This document shows, in pieces, positions 15,272 to 28,722 of a stretch of 64,000 nucleotides of DNA. The stretch's first letter is position 1. Each line of letters begins with the position of its first letter. The stretch comes from Aeromicrobium piscarium (GTDB lineage Bacteria > Actinomycetota > Actinomycetes > Propionibacteriales > Nocardioidaceae), in NCBI RefSeq assembly GCF_007421815.1, contig NZ_VLNT01000002.1:206634-270633 (forward strand). The letters run 5' to 3'. A program made the position numbers and the translations under genes. Below the pieces are notes generated by a model, which saw nothing but the letters and a program-made list of their open reading frames with translations, was not told the DNA's origin and searched no databases.

Positions 15272-15547
15272 GTGCCCAAGCCCCCGAAACGCAAGTGCTG
15301 CGAGAGCACACCGCGCTGTCAGCGGTGCCCGCTGCGCATGCTCAAGGAGGGCACGCTCCCCGCAGAGTACACCGTCAAGAAGCGACGGCTGGTGATGGCG
15401 GACGGCTCACCGCTGCCCAAGAAGGACAAGAAGAAAAAGGGCAAGAAGAAAAAGAAGAAGGCGCGCGCGGAGAAGAAGGCCGCGAAGGCATCGGCCGCCC
15501 TCGTCTTTAACGCCTCTGCCGTCGGCGGTGAGCCAACACGTATCTGA
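15272..15547 (+). CDS. Small Cys-cluster, Lys-rich protein
   Basis: A 91-residue protein. The N-terminus carries KCCESTPRCQRCPLRML, five cysteines that could bind a metal. The middle is almost pure lysine (KKDKKKKGKKKKKKARAEKK) and should be disordered and nucleic-acid or anion binding. The leaderless GTG at 15272 is fixed by TACCGT. Similar small proteins occur widely in actinobacteria without known function. It diverges from ferritin and its promoter adjoins the iron box, so iron-dependent control is plausible. Confidence 0.7.
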   Translation: MPKPPKRKCCESTPRCQRCPLRMLKEGTLPAEYTVKKRRLVMADGSPLPKKDKKKKGKKKKKKARAEKKAAKASAALVFNASAVGGEPTRI

Positions 15548-15615
15548 AGGCCACTAGTGCGTGCTGGCGCACCGCCCAGGCACCGGGTGCGGGATCACTC
15601 ACCGCCTGCCGTCGG

Positions 15616-17592
15616 TCAGTCCAGGCCGTTCGCCTTGCGGATCTCCTCGACCACACGACCCATGATGTCGGTCATGCCGAAGTCCTTCGGCGTGAAGACC
15701 GCGGCGATGCCTGCGGCTTCGAGCTTGCGACCGTCCGAGTCGGGGATGATGCCGCCCACGATGATCGGCACATTGTCCAGGCCGGCCTCAGAGAGTCCTC
15801 GCTGCACGTCCGGCACCAACTCCATATGGGAGCCCGAGAGGATGGACAGACCCACGACGTCGACGTCCTCGGCCACCGCGGCGGAGACGATCTGATCGGG
15901 GGTCAGCCGGATGCCCTGGTAGATGACCTCGAAACCGGCATCGCGGGCGCGCACCGCCACCTGCTCGGCACCGTTGGAGTGGCCATCGAGGCCGGGCTTG
16001 CCGACCAGGAAGCGCAACCGACGTCCGCCGAGCTCCTCGCCCGTACGCCGGACCTGCTCGCGGACGGCCGTGAGCTCGGCACCCGCCTCGGTGACGCCCA
16101 CGACGCCACCGACCCCGGTGGGTGCGCGGTACTCGCCGAAGACCTCGCGCAGCGCCCCGGCCCACTCCCCCACGGTGGCCCCGGCGCGCACCGCGGCGAG
16201 CGTCGCCTCCATCAGGTTCTCATCGGTCTTGGCCACGGACTGGACCCGCGCGAGCGCGTCGTCCACCACGGCCTGGTCGCGCTGCTCGCGCCACTGCTGC
16301 ACGTCGGCGACCGCATTGGCCTCGGCCTGCGGGTCGGCGACCATGATCGCGGCATCGAGGTCCTCCGTCAGCGGGGAGGGCTCGGTCTCGGTATAGGAGT
16401 TGACGCCGACCACCTTGAGCTCGCCGTTCTCGATCCTGGCGCGCCGCTCCGCGTGCGACGACACGAGGGCCTGCTTCATGTACCCGGACTCGACCGCCGG
16501 GACGGCACCGCCCATCGCCTGGACGCGGTCGATCTCCGCCTTGGCGCCCTCGACGAGCTCGTTCACCTTCGCCTCAATGACATGCGACCCGTCGAAGATG
16601 TCCTCGTATTCGAGCAGATCGGACTCGAAGGCCAGGACCTGCTGCAACCTCAGCGACCACTGCTGGTCCCAGGGACGCGGCAGCCCGAGCGCCTCATTCC
16701 ACGCCGGCAGCTGGACGGCGCGCGCCCGGGCCCGCTTGCTCAGCGTCACGCCGAGCATCTCCAGCACGATGCGCTGGACATTGTTCTCCGGCTGCGCCTC
16801 GGTGAGTCCGAGGGAGTTGACCTGCACGCCGTAGCGGAAGCGCCGCATCTTCTCCTCGGTGACGCCGTAACGCTCGCGGGCGATCTCCTCCCACAGCTGC
16901 GTGAAGGCGCGCATCTTGCACATCTCCTCGATGAAGCGCACACCGGCGTTCACGAAGAAGGAGATACGTCCGACGACCTTCTCGAACTTGTCCTCGGGCA
17001 CCTGACCGGAGTCCTTGACCGCGTCGAGCACCGCGATCGCCGTCGACAGCGAGAAGGCCAGCTCCTGCACCGGCGTGGCACCGGCCTCCTGGAGGTGATA
17101 GCTGGAGATATTGAGCGGATTCCACTTCGGGATGTTGTTGACCGTGTAGGCGATCATGTCGGTGGTCAACCGCATCGACGCCTCCGGCGGGAACACATAG
17201 GTCCCGCGCGAGAGGTACTCCTTGATGATGTCGTTCTGCGTGGTGCCCGCGAGCGCCGCCGCGTCCACGCCCTGCTCCTCGGCCGCCACTTGGTACATCG
17301 CCAGGAGCCACATCGCCGTCGCGTTGATCGTCATCGACGTGTTCATCTCGTCGAGCGGGATGTCCTGGAAGAGCCGCCGCATGGCGCCCAGGTGCGGGAT
17401 CGGCACGCCGACCTTGCCGACCTCGCCGCGCGACAGCACGTGGTCGGGGTCGTAGCCGGTCTGCGTCGGCAAATCGAAGGCGACCGAGAGACCGGTCTGC
17501 CCCTTCGCGAGGTTGCGGCGGTACAGCGCGTTCGACTCCGCGGCGGAGCTGTGGCCGGCATAGGTGCGCATCACCCAGGGCTTGTCAGGCAT
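15616..17592 (-). CDS. ecm: Ethylmalonyl-CoA mutase (MeaA-type, B12-dependent)
   Basis: A 658-residue adenosylcobalamin-dependent acyl-CoA mutase with catalytic barrel and B12 domain in one chain. The N-terminus PWVMRTYAGHSSAAESNALY and LSVAFDLPTQTGYD are typical of the family; the B12-binding DxHxxG motif is GLDGHSNG near residue 535, followed by SILSGSH and GGIIPD. The single-chain length and similarity to actinobacterial MeaA point to ethylmalonyl-CoA mutase, forming methylsuccinyl-CoA, rather than two-subunit methylmalonyl-CoA mutase. Ccr, the epimerase and MeaB nearby support this. Leaderless ATG at 17592; a GTG two codons upstream is less likely. Confidence 0.9.
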   Translation of the reverse strand: MPDKPWVMRTYAGHSSAAESNALYRRNLAKGQTGLSVAFDLPTQTGYDPDHVLSRGEVGKVGVPIPHLGAMRRLFQDIPLDEMNTSMTINATAMWLLAMYQVAAEEQGVDAAALAGTTQNDIIKEYLSRGTYVFPPEASMRLTTDMIAYTVNNIPKWNPLNISSYHLQEAGATPVQELAFSLSTAIAVLDAVKDSGQVPEDKFEKVVGRISFFVNAGVRFIEEMCKMRAFTQLWEEIARERYGVTEEKMRRFRYGVQVNSLGLTEAQPENNVQRIVLEMLGVTLSKRARARAVQLPAWNEALGLPRPWDQQWSLRLQQVLAFESDLLEYEDIFDGSHVIEAKVNELVEGAKAEIDRVQAMGGAVPAVESGYMKQALVSSHAERRARIENGELKVVGVNSYTETEPSPLTEDLDAAIMVADPQAEANAVADVQQWREQRDQAVVDDALARVQSVAKTDENLMEATLAAVRAGATVGEWAGALREVFGEYRAPTGVGGVVGVTEAGAELTAVREQVRRTGEELGGRRLRFLVGKPGLDGHSNGAEQVAVRARDAGFEVIYQGIRLTPDQIVSAAVAEDVDVVGLSILSGSHMELVPDVQRGLSEAGLDNVPIIVGGIIPDSDGRKLEAAGIAAVFTPKDFGMTDIMGRVVEEIRKANGLD

Positions 17593-17598
17593 GGCCAC

Positions 17599-17604
17599 AC
17601 GTTA
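17599..17604 (-). promoter_or_regulatory. Leaderless -10 box (TAACGT) of ecm
   Basis: Six bases separate TAACGT from the ATG at 17592 on the minus strand. Confidence 0.6.
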
Positions 17605-17657
17605 CCGCCAGGTAAAGCACCCCGTCACCCATGGTCGGGTGATGCAGGTCACCCCGC

Positions 17658-19190
17658 TCAGAGGCGTGGTGCGAGCAGGTCGCGGCGAATCACGTGCTTG
17701 GTGATCTTCCCCGAGGGATTGCGCGGGAGCTCGGGCACGCGGACCACCTCTCGCGGGAGCTTGTAGCGGGCGAGCTTGTCGCCGAGGTACTCCCGTAGTT
17801 CCTCCACCGTGATCTCTTCGTCGTCCCCGCTGACGTACACGGCGACGACGACCTCGCCCCACTCGGGATCCGGCCGGCCGACGACGGCGACATCGGTCAG
17901 CCGCGGATGACCGCGCAGCACCTCCTCGACCTCCTGAGAGTGCACGTTCTCGCCCCCGACGATGATGATGTCCTTCAGGCGGTCGACGATGAACAGATAG
18001 CCGTCCTCGTCCATGCGGGCGACATCGCCGGTGCGGAACCACGGGCCCGCGAACACCGCGTCGGTCGCCTCGGGATTCTCGTGGTAGCCGATCATCCGGG
18101 TGTCGGCTCGCAGCCAGATCTCCCCGGTGCCGCCCGGTCCGACATCGCGGCCGTCCAGGTCGACGACACGCAGGTCTACGCCGACGTGCCCGCCCCGCCC
18201 GATCGATCCGGCCTTGGCGATCTGCTCCTCGGGATAGAGCGCCGTCCCCACCGGACCCATCTCGCTCATGCCGTAGACCTGGAAGAAGCGATCGGTCCTG
18301 TAGGCATCGATGAGCGAGGTCGCGACCTCTCGACCGAGGGGTGCTCCGCCGTACAGCCACGTGTCGACGCTCGACAGGTCGAAGGACTCCAGATCGATCG
18401 CGCCGGTCCGCGCGAGCTGCAGCGGCATCGTGTAGGCGATCGGCGCGCCGAAGAAGGCCGTGATCCGGTGCCGTTGGACGTTCTGAAGCATCTCGACCGG
18501 GTGATACTCGCGCTGCAGCACGACGGTCGCGCCGAGGAACATCATGGTGAGGAACCAGCAGTTGAGCGGCGCGGCGTGCCAGATGGGCATCGCCAGCAGG
18601 AAGCGCTCGCGCGAGGTGAACCCGAGGGTCGCGGCGAGAAGAGGCGCGGCGCTGCTGATGGTGCGGTGGGTGTGCACGCAGGCCTTCGGCGCACTCGTGG
18701 TGCCCGAGGTGAAGAGCAGCTGCGCCGGGGTGTCCAGGTCGTCGTCGACGGGGGCCGCGATCGGCTCGCAGGAGCGCGAGAGCTCATCGAAGTCCTCCAG
18801 CCCCTCCGCCGGAGCCTCGGTCGACAGCCAGCTGACGCCCGGGGCGGCCTCGGTCGCCGTACGGGCCAGCTCACCGGCCACGATGCCGAGAACCGCGCCG
18901 CTGTGCCCGGCCGCGTGACGGACCTCGGGCACGGCGAGCTTGTGATTGACCGGCACGAGAACGGCTCCCGCGAACCAGGCCGCGAAGGCCGCCACGGTGA
19001 ACCCGGGGGTGTTGAACGACATGATGGCCACACGGTCACCCGGCCGCACTCCGCGCTCGACCAGGGCAGTCGCACCGCGGCGCGACCTCTCGAGCAGCTC
19101 CGCATAGGTGAGGGTCTCGTCGCCGTAGACGATCGCCTCGGTGTCGGGCGCGGAACGGGCGGCGCGTTCGAGGACCGCTGTCAGGTGCAT
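17658..19190 (-). CDS. Acyl-CoA synthetase (AMP-dependent)
   Basis: A 510-residue ANL-superfamily ligase that activates a carboxylic acid to the acyl-CoA through an acyl-AMP. Motifs: P-loop-like LLFTSGTTSAPKACVHTH near residue 170, VYGMSEMGP, YLFIVDRLKDIIIVGGENV, and the catalytic Lys in NPSGKITKHV at the C-terminus. Substrate unknown; the dehydrogenase partner suggests a fatty or aromatic acid. A GGAG ribosome site lies just before the ATG. It diverges from a TetR gene, and the palindrome ATTGAA-N6-TTCAAT lies in its promoter. Confidence 0.9.
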   Translation of the reverse strand: MHLTAVLERAARSAPDTEAIVYGDETLTYAELLERSRRGATALVERGVRPGDRVAIMSFNTPGFTVAAFAAWFAGAVLVPVNHKLAVPEVRHAAGHSGAVLGIVAGELARTATEAAPGVSWLSTEAPAEGLEDFDELSRSCEPIAAPVDDDLDTPAQLLFTSGTTSAPKACVHTHRTISSAAPLLAATLGFTSRERFLLAMPIWHAAPLNCWFLTMMFLGATVVLQREYHPVEMLQNVQRHRITAFFGAPIAYTMPLQLARTGAIDLESFDLSSVDTWLYGGAPLGREVATSLIDAYRTDRFFQVYGMSEMGPVGTALYPEEQIAKAGSIGRGGHVGVDLRVVDLDGRDVGPGGTGEIWLRADTRMIGYHENPEATDAVFAGPWFRTGDVARMDEDGYLFIVDRLKDIIIVGGENVHSQEVEEVLRGHPRLTDVAVVGRPDPEWGEVVVAVYVSGDDEEITVEELREYLGDKLARYKLPREVVRVPELPRNPSGKITKHVIRRDLLAPRL

Positions 19191-19223
19191 GGGGCTTCTC
19201 CAAGTCCGAGGGGTGACGGTAGT

Positions 19224-19241
19224 ATTGAACCACGCTTCAAT
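19224..19241. promoter_or_regulatory. Palindromic operator ATTGAA-N6-TTCAAT
   Basis: ATTGAACCACGCTTCAAT is an inverted repeat located midway between the divergent acyl-CoA synthetase and TetR genes, 21 bases before the TetR start. Probable binding site of that TetR protein; inferred from position and symmetry. Confidence 0.65.
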
Positions 19242-19261
19242 TCTTCAGTAGGGGGTCGGTC

Positions 19262-19905
19262 ATGCCGTACCGCGAGACGGACGCCACCCGGCGACGCGCC
19301 GAGGAACGCCGCTCCTCCCTGCTCACAGCGGCGCGCGCCCTCGTCGCCCGGCACGGATTCGCGGGGGCCAAGGTCTCGGCGATCGCCGACGCCGCCGGGA
19401 CCAGCACCGGTCTCGTCTACTCCTACTTCGACAATCGCGACGAGCTGCTCGCCACGGTGTTCCGCGAGTCCGCCTCACATGAGCTGGCCATGACGCGACA
19501 CGCCACGACGACCTCGGGCCCGGACGTGGCCGGCCGCCTCGAGGCCTTCATCCGCACCTTCGCCGGTCGCGCCCTCCGGGGCCGTCAACTGGCCTGGGCC
19601 CTTCTCTTCGAGCCGGTGTCGGCGCTCGTCGAGGCCGAACGACTCGTCTATCGGCGTGCCTATATCGACATCGCGGAGCACCTGGTGCGCGACGGCATCG
19701 ACACCGGGGCCTTCGCGCCCCAGCATCCGGGAGTCAGCGGTGCGGCCACGATCGGCGCGATCAGCGAATCGCTCATCGGCCGCCTCAATCCGCTCGGCCA
19801 CGACAGCCTCGACGGCCTGCCCGACGAGACCATCGTGGACGACATCGTCCTCTACTGCCATCGCGCTCTCGGCGCGTCTGTCATCGAACCGAAGGAGACA
19901 TCACG

Positions 19906-19909
<4 letters not shown>
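19262..19909 (+). CDS. TetR-family regulator of the acyl-CoA genes
   Basis: A 215-residue regulator. The DNA-binding domain covers about residues 12-60: RRSSLLTAARALVARHGFAG, KVSAIADAAGTSTGLVYSYF, then DNRDELL. The ligand domain carries AWALLFEPVSALVEAERLVYR. Its stop overlaps the start of the AidB-like dehydrogenase (ATGA), so regulator and dehydrogenase are one operon. It probably senses an acyl-CoA and represses this operon and the divergent synthetase through ATTGAA-N6-TTCAAT, as FadR-like TetR proteins do. Confidence 0.85.
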
Positions 19910-21543
<1,634 letters not shown>

Positions 21544-21568
21544 CCCTGGGGGCGCGTAACTGAAGCCC

Positions 21569-21574
21569 TAGACT
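21569..21574 (+). promoter_or_regulatory. Leaderless -10 box (TAGACT)
   Basis: TAGACT ends 6 bases before the ATG at 21581. Confidence 0.6.
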
Positions 21575-21580
21575 CGGGGC

Positions 21581-22168
21581 ATGGTGAACCTGACGCGCAT
21601 CTACACCCGTACGGGCGACGACGGCACGACGGCGCTCGTCGACATGAGCCGGACCTCGAAGAACGATACGCGGCTCGTGGCGTATGCCGATGTCGACGAG
21701 GCGAACAGTCACATCGGCGTGGCCCTGGCCATCGGCGGATTGGACGACGCCGTCAGCGCCATCCTCACGCACATCCAGAACGATCTGTTCGACGTGGGTG
21801 CCGACCTGGGCGCCCCCGTCGTGGACGACCCCGAGTTCCCTCCCCTGCGGATCGAACCGGACTACGTCGAGCGGCTGGAGGGATGGTGCGACGAGTACAA
21901 CGCCCTGACTCCGAAGCTCCGCTCGTTCATCCTGCCCGGCGGGACCCCGGCCGCCGCGCAGCTGCACGTCGCGCGCACCGTCGCACGACGCGCCGAACGA
22001 TCGGCCTGGGCTGCGCTCGACGAGCACGGCGACAGCATGAACGTCCTCACCGCGAAGTACCTCAACCGACTGAGCGATCTGCTGTTCATCCTCGCGCGCC
22101 ACGCCAATCTCGAGCACGGAGACGTGCTCTGGGTGCCGGGGGGCGAGCGCGGCGGCCAGCAGCCCTGA
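21581..22168 (+). CDS. Cob(I)alamin adenosyltransferase, PduO type
   Basis: A 195-residue enzyme that transfers adenosine from ATP to cob(I)alamin to make adenosylcobalamin. The ATP-binding N-terminal motif is IYTRTGDDGTTAL; other signatures are VDEANSHIGVALA, IQNDLFDVGADLG, FILPGGTPAAAQLHVARTV and ARRAERSAW, with YLNRLSDLLFILAR near the end. It supplies the cofactor of the mutase at 15.6-17.6 kb, whose chaperone MeaB is also nearby. Convergent with the secreted-peptide and DUF2550 genes; a strong terminator lies between them. Confidence 0.95.
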   Translation: MVNLTRIYTRTGDDGTTALVDMSRTSKNDTRLVAYADVDEANSHIGVALAIGGLDDAVSAILTHIQNDLFDVGADLGAPVVDDPEFPPLRIEPDYVERLEGWCDEYNALTPKLRSFILPGGTPAAAQLHVARTVARRAERSAWAALDEHGDSMNVLTAKYLNRLSDLLFILARHANLEHGDVLWVPGGERGGQQP

Positions 22169-22178
22169 GCCCGGACAC

Positions 22179-22215
22179 GACGACGGGGCCGCCCCGAAGG
22201 AGCGGCCCCGTCGTC
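22179..22215. terminator. Bidirectional terminator hairpin
   Basis: A 14-bp perfect stem, 22179-22192 with 22202-22215 (GACGACGGGGCCGC), around a 9-base loop, between two convergent genes. Confidence 0.85.
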
Positions 22216-22238
22216 GACTCGTCGTCTCGTACCGGTGA

Positions 22239-22406
22239 TCAGTACCAATCGATCCGGAACGGCGCGAACGAGGTGACAGGCGCCGTCTTGGACGACGTCG
22301 TGACCGAGCTCTTGGTGGAGGTGTCGGCGGGGGCAGCATTCGAGGGAGCCGGGATGGCAATCACCATCGCGGCTGCCACGAACGTCGAGGCGATGATCTT
22401 CTTCAC
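22239..22406 (-). CDS. Small secreted peptide, 55 residues
   Basis: From GTG 22406 the product starts with a classic signal peptide, MKKIIASTFVAAAMVIAIPA, and a likely cleavage after PSNA. The mature peptide would be about 31 residues, Ser/Thr-rich, ending APFRIDWY. An upstream frame to 22457 exists but would mask the signal. It lies behind the DUF2550 gene on the same strand with a 40-base gap. No family recognised; the Ser/Thr stretch might be a flexible linker. Confidence 0.6.
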   Translation of the reverse strand: MKKIIASTFVAAAMVIAIPAPSNAAPADTSTKSSVTTSSKTAPVTSFAPFRIDWY

Positions 22407-22446
22407 CTGCTCATCGTGACACAAAGTGACCCCCGGTCGGTAGTGC

Positions 22447-22893
22447 TTACAGCACATTGTTGACGCCCTGGCCCGGCGGGGAGGATTCGAGCCACGCCAG
22501 CAGGCCCGTGAGCGACGAAGGGCTCAGGGCCAGCTGCCGGATGGGCGTGGGGCTCTGTGCGTCGACGATGACGTGACTGTCGTGCAGGGCGTAGGCCTCG
22601 GCGCCCTGCGGGACACGTCGTCCATCGATCTGGACCGCACCGCGCGGGAGCCGGTACTTGGGTCGCGGCGAGAGAGAGAATCCGCGGAACCACTCGATCT
22701 CCGTCGACCGGTACACCGCGATACCGAGCATCCACCCGCGTGCCGATGCCTCAGGGTGGCGGTTGACGCTCATCTCGAAGGCGCCCCCGCGGCGCGTCAG
22801 CCAGCGGCGACGCACCACGAGAGCGACCAGCAAGAACGCTGAGAGGGCGACGAGCAGCGCCAGGGAGTCGACCAGCCACAGCCACAGCGGCAC
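22447..22893 (-). CDS. DUF2550 membrane protein
   Basis: A 148-residue protein with one N-terminal membrane helix (LVDSLALLVALSAFLLVALV) followed by RRRWLTRRGGAFEMSVNR and a soluble domain resembling a PH-like fold (GWMLGIAVYRSTEIEWFRGF). This is the DUF2550 family, which follows atpC in many actinobacteria (Rv1312 in M. tuberculosis). The role is unknown; its place at the end of the ATP synthase operon is conserved. Confidence 0.88.
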   Translation of the reverse strand: MPLWLWLVDSLALLVALSAFLLVALVVRRRWLTRRGGAFEMSVNRHPEASARGWMLGIAVYRSTEIEWFRGFSLSPRPKYRLPRGAVQIDGRRVPQGAEAYALHDSHVIVDAQSPTPIRQLALSPSSLTGLLAWLESSPPGQGVNNVL

Positions 22894-22912
22894 GATCTAC
22901 TCCCCGGCCAAC

Positions 22913-23289
22913 TCAGGCTGCCTTGCCCAGCAGGCGCAGCTTCACCTCGGCACGATGGCGTGCCTCGTCGTCGTTGTTCGCCTCGGCCTCGGACAGCTCA
23001 TGGCGGACCTGCGCCTCGTCGATCTCCTCCAGCAGCCAGGTGTCCTCGCTGAGGATCGACACGTGATTGTCGGCCACCGAGAGGAAGCCGTCGCCCACCG
23101 CGGCCTGGACGATCGCGCCGTCGACCGGCTTGATCATCACGACACCGGGCACCAGCAGCGACAGCAGCGGAGCGTGATCGACGAGCACGCCGAGGTCGCC
23201 CTCGGACGTGCGGGCGATGACCTCCGAGGCCTCACCGGACCAGACCACGCGATCGGCCGCGACGAGCTCGATCTGCAGTGCGCCCGCCA

Positions 23290-23290
<1 letters not shown>
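22913..23290 (-). CDS. atpC: ATP synthase epsilon subunit
   Basis: A 125-residue subunit of the F1 central stalk. The beta-sandwich part is recognisable by LQIELVAADRVVWSGEASEVI and TSEGDLGVLVDHAPLLSLL; the C-terminal helix pair is AEANNDDEARHRAEVKLRLL. The ATG at 23290 overlaps the atpD stop by one base (TGATG); a longer upstream frame is antisense noise within atpD. Last structural gene of the operon. Confidence 0.95.
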
Positions 23291-25667
<2,377 letters not shown>

Positions 25668-25669
25668 GC

Positions 25670-27310
25670 TCAGCCTCGCTTCTGCTTGACGATCTGCTCC
25701 TGCTCGACGTCCTCGTCCTCGAGCGCCTCGAACTCTTCGTGACCGGCCTTGATCGACTGACCTTCGCTGGTCTCGAACTGGTCGAGGAACGAGTCGTAGG
25801 CGGACTCCAGCGCCGAGCCGTTGTCATCCTCGAACCGTCCGCTCTCACGGATCGCGTCGAGGATGCCGCTGTGCGAGCGCTTGACGTAGTCGAGGAACTC
25901 GGACTCGAAGCGACGGACATCGCTGACCGGAACCGGATCGAGCTTGCCGTTCTGGATCGCCCAGAGCGAAACCACCTGCTGCTCCATCGGATACGGAGCG
26001 TACTGGCCCTGCTTGAAGACCTCCATGATCCGCTGACCGCGAGCGAGCTGCGCCTTGGACGCCGCGTCGAGATCCGAGGCGAACATCGCGAAGGCTTCCA
26101 TCGCGCGGTACTGCGCGAGCTCGACCTTCAGCGAGCCGGTCACGGCCTTCATCGCCTTGGTCATCGCGGCGCCGCCGACGCGCGACACCGAGATGCCGAC
26201 GTCGACCGCGGGACGCTGGTCGGCGTTGAAGAGATCCGACTGCAGGAAGATCTGACCGTCGGTGATCGAGATGACATTGGTCGGGATGTACGCCGACACG
26301 TCGTTGGCCTTGGTCTCGATGATGGGCAGACCCGTCATCGAGCCGGCGCCGAGATCGTCGCTCAGCTTCGCGCAACGCTCCAGCAGGCGGCTGTGCAGGT
26401 AGAAGACGTCACCGGGGTACGCCTCACGGCCCGGCGGACGGCGCAGCAGCAGCGAGACGGCGCGGTAGGCCTCCGCCTGCTTCGAGAGGTCGTCGAAGAC
26501 GATGAGGACGTGCTTGCCCTCGTACATCCAGTGCTGGCCGATGGCCGAGCCGGTGTACGGGGCCAGGTACTTGAAGCCGGCCGAGTCCGAGGCCGGGGCC
26601 GCGACGATCGTGGTGTACTCCAGCGCGCCGGACTCCTCCAGAGCGCCACGCACCGAGGCGATGGTCGAGCCCTTCTGGCCGATGCCGACGTAGATGCAGC
26701 GCACCTGCTTCTCCGGATCGCCCGTCTCCCAGAACTGCTTCTGGTTGATGATCGTGTCGATCGCGATGGCGGTCTTGCCGGTCTGCCGGTCGCCGATGAT
26801 CAACTGGCGCTGACCGCGGCCGATCGGGGTGAGCGAGTCGATCGCCTTGATGCCGGTCATCAGCGGCTCGTGCACGCTCTTGCGCTGCATGACCGTGGGT
26901 GCCTGCAGCTCAAGCGCGCGGCGGCCGACCGTCTCGACCTCGCCGAGGCCGTCGATGGGATTGCCCAGCGGGTCGACGACGCGGCCGAGGTAGCCGTCGC
27001 CGACCGGGACGGAGAGCACCTCGCCCGTGCGGCGGACCTTCTGGCCCTCCTCGATCCCGGCGAAGTCACCGAGGATGACGACACCGATCTCGCGCACGTC
27101 CAGGTTCAGCGCGAGGCCGAGCGTGCCGTCCTCGAACTCCAAGAGCTCATTGGCCATCGCCGAGGGGAGACCCTCGACGTGGGCGATGCCGTCGGAGGCA
27201 TCGGAGACGATGCCGACCTCCTCGGCCTTGTCCGCGGTCGGCTTGTAGTCCGACACGAACTTCTGCAACGCGTCGCGGATCTCGTCCGGACGGATCGAGA
27301 GTTCCGTCAT
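25670..27310 (-). CDS. atpA: ATP synthase alpha subunit
   Basis: The non-catalytic nucleotide-binding subunit of F1, 546 residues. Walker [12 protein letters not shown] near residue 170 and the conserved [15 protein letters not shown] are present. The acidic C-terminal extension ([20 protein letters not shown]) is typical of actinobacterial alpha subunits and, as I recall, restrains ATP hydrolysis in mycobacteria. Start ATG 27310 ([11 protein letters not shown]), with a weak GAAGG-type site; the upstream frame is antisense to atpH. Confidence 0.96.
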   Translation of the reverse strand: MTELSIRPDEIRDALQKFVSDYKPTADKAEEVGIVSDASDGIAHVEGLPSAMANELLEFEDGTLGLALNLDVREIGVVILGDFAGIEEGQKVRRTGEVLSVPVGDGYLGRVVDPLGNPIDGLGEVETVGRRALELQAPTVMQRKSVHEPLMTGIKAIDSLTPIGRGQRQLIIGDRQTGKTAIAIDTIINQKQFWETGDPEKQVRCIYVGIGQKGSTIASVRGALEESGALEYTTIVAAPASDSAGFKYLAPYTGSAIGQHWMYEGKHVLIVFDDLSKQAEAYRAVSLLLRRPPGREAYPGDVFYLHSRLLERCAKLSDDLGAGSMTGLPIIETKANDVSAYIPTNVISITDGQIFLQSDLFNADQRPAVDVGISVSRVGGAAMTKAMKAVTGSLKVELAQYRAMEAFAMFASDLDAASKAQLARGQRIMEVFKQGQYAPYPMEQQVVSLWAIQNGKLDPVPVSDVRRFESEFLDYVKRSHSGILDAIRESGRFEDDNGSALESAYDSFLDQFETSEGQSIKAGHEEFEALEDEDVEQEQIVKQKRG

Positions 27311-27347
27311 GTGTGGTGCCTGCCTTCTTGAGGTAGAGAGATCGGGG

Positions 27348-28148
27348 TCAGCCTGCGAGGGCCCGGCGGGCGGACTCGAGGCGGGTGGACATCGTGGCGT
27401 CGACGACTTCATCGCCCACCGTGACCGCGACGCCGCCGACGACGGCCGGATCGACGATCACATTGAGCTGGACCTCGGCGCCGTACTTGCGCTGCAGCAC
27501 CGACGCCAGTCGCTCGCGTTCGGCGTCATCGAGGTCGTAGGCGGCCCGCACAGTGGCCGCCAGACGTCCGCGGCGCTGGGCGACGAGGACGTTGAAGCCT
27601 TCGAGCACCTTCTCGAAGGACCCGGTCCGAGCCACGGTGGCCTGCTGGAGCACCGCCAGGGCGGTGGGGACGACCTTGTCGCCCAGCACATCGGCCAGGA
27701 GCTGCTTGCGGGCCGCCACCGGAGCGGACTTGTCGCTCACCGCGCGACGAAGGTCGACATCGCCCAAGACGGCCTGCCCGGCCTCGAAGAGGCCGGTCTC
27801 GAAGCGCTGGCCTTCGCCAGCGTCCTGAGCCGAGCGCACGTAGGCGGCGATACCGGCTTGCTCGAGCCCATCGGCGAGGTCACGCCCGGCCGCCCACCGG
27901 CCGCCCACAGCTGTGCGCAGCACGCCGACGGTGTCGGCCGAGAACGTGCCCCCGAAGACGGAGGACGCCAGATCCTGCTTGGCCTCCGTATCCGTCGAGG
28001 GGTCCGTCAGCACACGACGCAATGCGGGGTTGGCGTCGAGGACGTCGACCGCGGCCAACAGCTGGGTGCCGAGCTCGGCGACATCGCCCTGGACCGCGTC
28101 GACCGCGGCCAGGACCTCGTCGCGAGACTTCGCTGACGTTCCGCGCAT
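27348..28148 (-). CDS. atpH: ATP synthase delta subunit
   Basis: The 266-residue peripheral stalk cap, longer than the roughly 180 residues of E. coli because of an extended N-terminal part. The C-terminal signature [20 protein letters not shown], followed by [10 protein letters not shown], marks the family. The start overlaps the atpF stop by one base. In mycobacteria part of the second-stalk b sequence is fused to delta; here a normal atpF is present and delta is unfused. Confidence 0.93.
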   Translation of the reverse strand: MRGTSAKSRDEVLAAVDAVQGDVAELGTQLLAAVDVLDANPALRRVLTDPSTDTEAKQDLASSVFGGTFSADTVGVLRTAVGGRWAAGRDLADGLEQAGIAAYVRSAQDAGEGQRFETGLFEAGQAVLGDVDLRRAVSDKSAPVAARKQLLADVLGDKVVPTALAVLQQATVARTGSFEKVLEGFNVLVAQRRGRLAATVRAAYDLDDAERERLASVLQRKYGAEVQLNVIVDPAVVGGVAVTVGDEVVDATMSTRLESARRALAG

Positions 28149-28681
28149 CAGTTGGCAGACCCCTCGAGCTCGTCGATGAAGCGAGCGACCGTGCGCTTCT
28201 GCCGTTCATCGTCGGCCAGCGACTCGCCGACGATCCGCTCGGCGAGCTCGGTCGCGAGCGCGCCGACCTCGCTCTTGAGCTGAGCGAGGACCTGCGAGCG
28301 CTCCGCCTCGATCTGCGCGTGGGCGGTCGAGGTGATGCGTTCGGCCTCGGCCTGAGCCTGGCCGCGCATCTCGGCGACGATCTGCGCGCCCTGCTCCTTG
28401 GCCTCCTCGCGGATGGCCGCTGCCTCATGACGGGCATCGGCCAGCTGTGCGGTGTACTGCTCGAGCGCAGCCTTGGCCTCGGCCTGCGCCTGCTCGGCGT
28501 CGGCGATGCCGCCCTCGATCGCGGCCGTCCGGTCGGCGTACGCCTTCTCGAAGCGCGGAACCACGAACTTGGCGATCGCAGCGACGAGCAGAAGGAAGAC
28601 GACCGCGCCCAGAACGATCTCGCTGAGGTGCGGAATCAGCGGATTGGGTTCACCGCTGGCCGCCATAAGCGATTCGGACAT
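28148..28681 (-). CDS. atpF: ATP synthase subunit b
   Basis: The 177-residue peripheral stalk. One membrane helix (SEIVLGAVVFLLLVAAIAKF) near residues 20-40, then a long Ala/Glu-rich coiled coil (GGIADAEQAQAEAKAALEQY and on). Ribosome site AAGGAG lies just before the ATG at 28681. Ends in overlap with atpH. Confidence 0.95.
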   Translation of the reverse strand: MSESLMAASGEPNPLIPHLSEIVLGAVVFLLLVAAIAKFVVPRFEKAYADRTAAIEGGIADAEQAQAEAKAALEQYTAQLADARHEAAAIREEAKEQGAQIVAEMRGQAQAEAERITSTAHAQIEAERSQVLAQLKSEVGALATELAERIVGESLADDERQKRTVARFIDELEGSAN

Positions 28682-28722
28682 GATGCTCCTTGGGTCTCGT
28701 ACGCCAGTTCAGAGGCCGGCGA

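Noticed and set aside
15616..17592. Large subunit of methylmalonyl-CoA mutase
   Set aside because: The small-subunit gene is missing, the chain is 658 residues rather than about 720-750, and the sequence resembles MeaA/Ecm; ccr nearby supports this.
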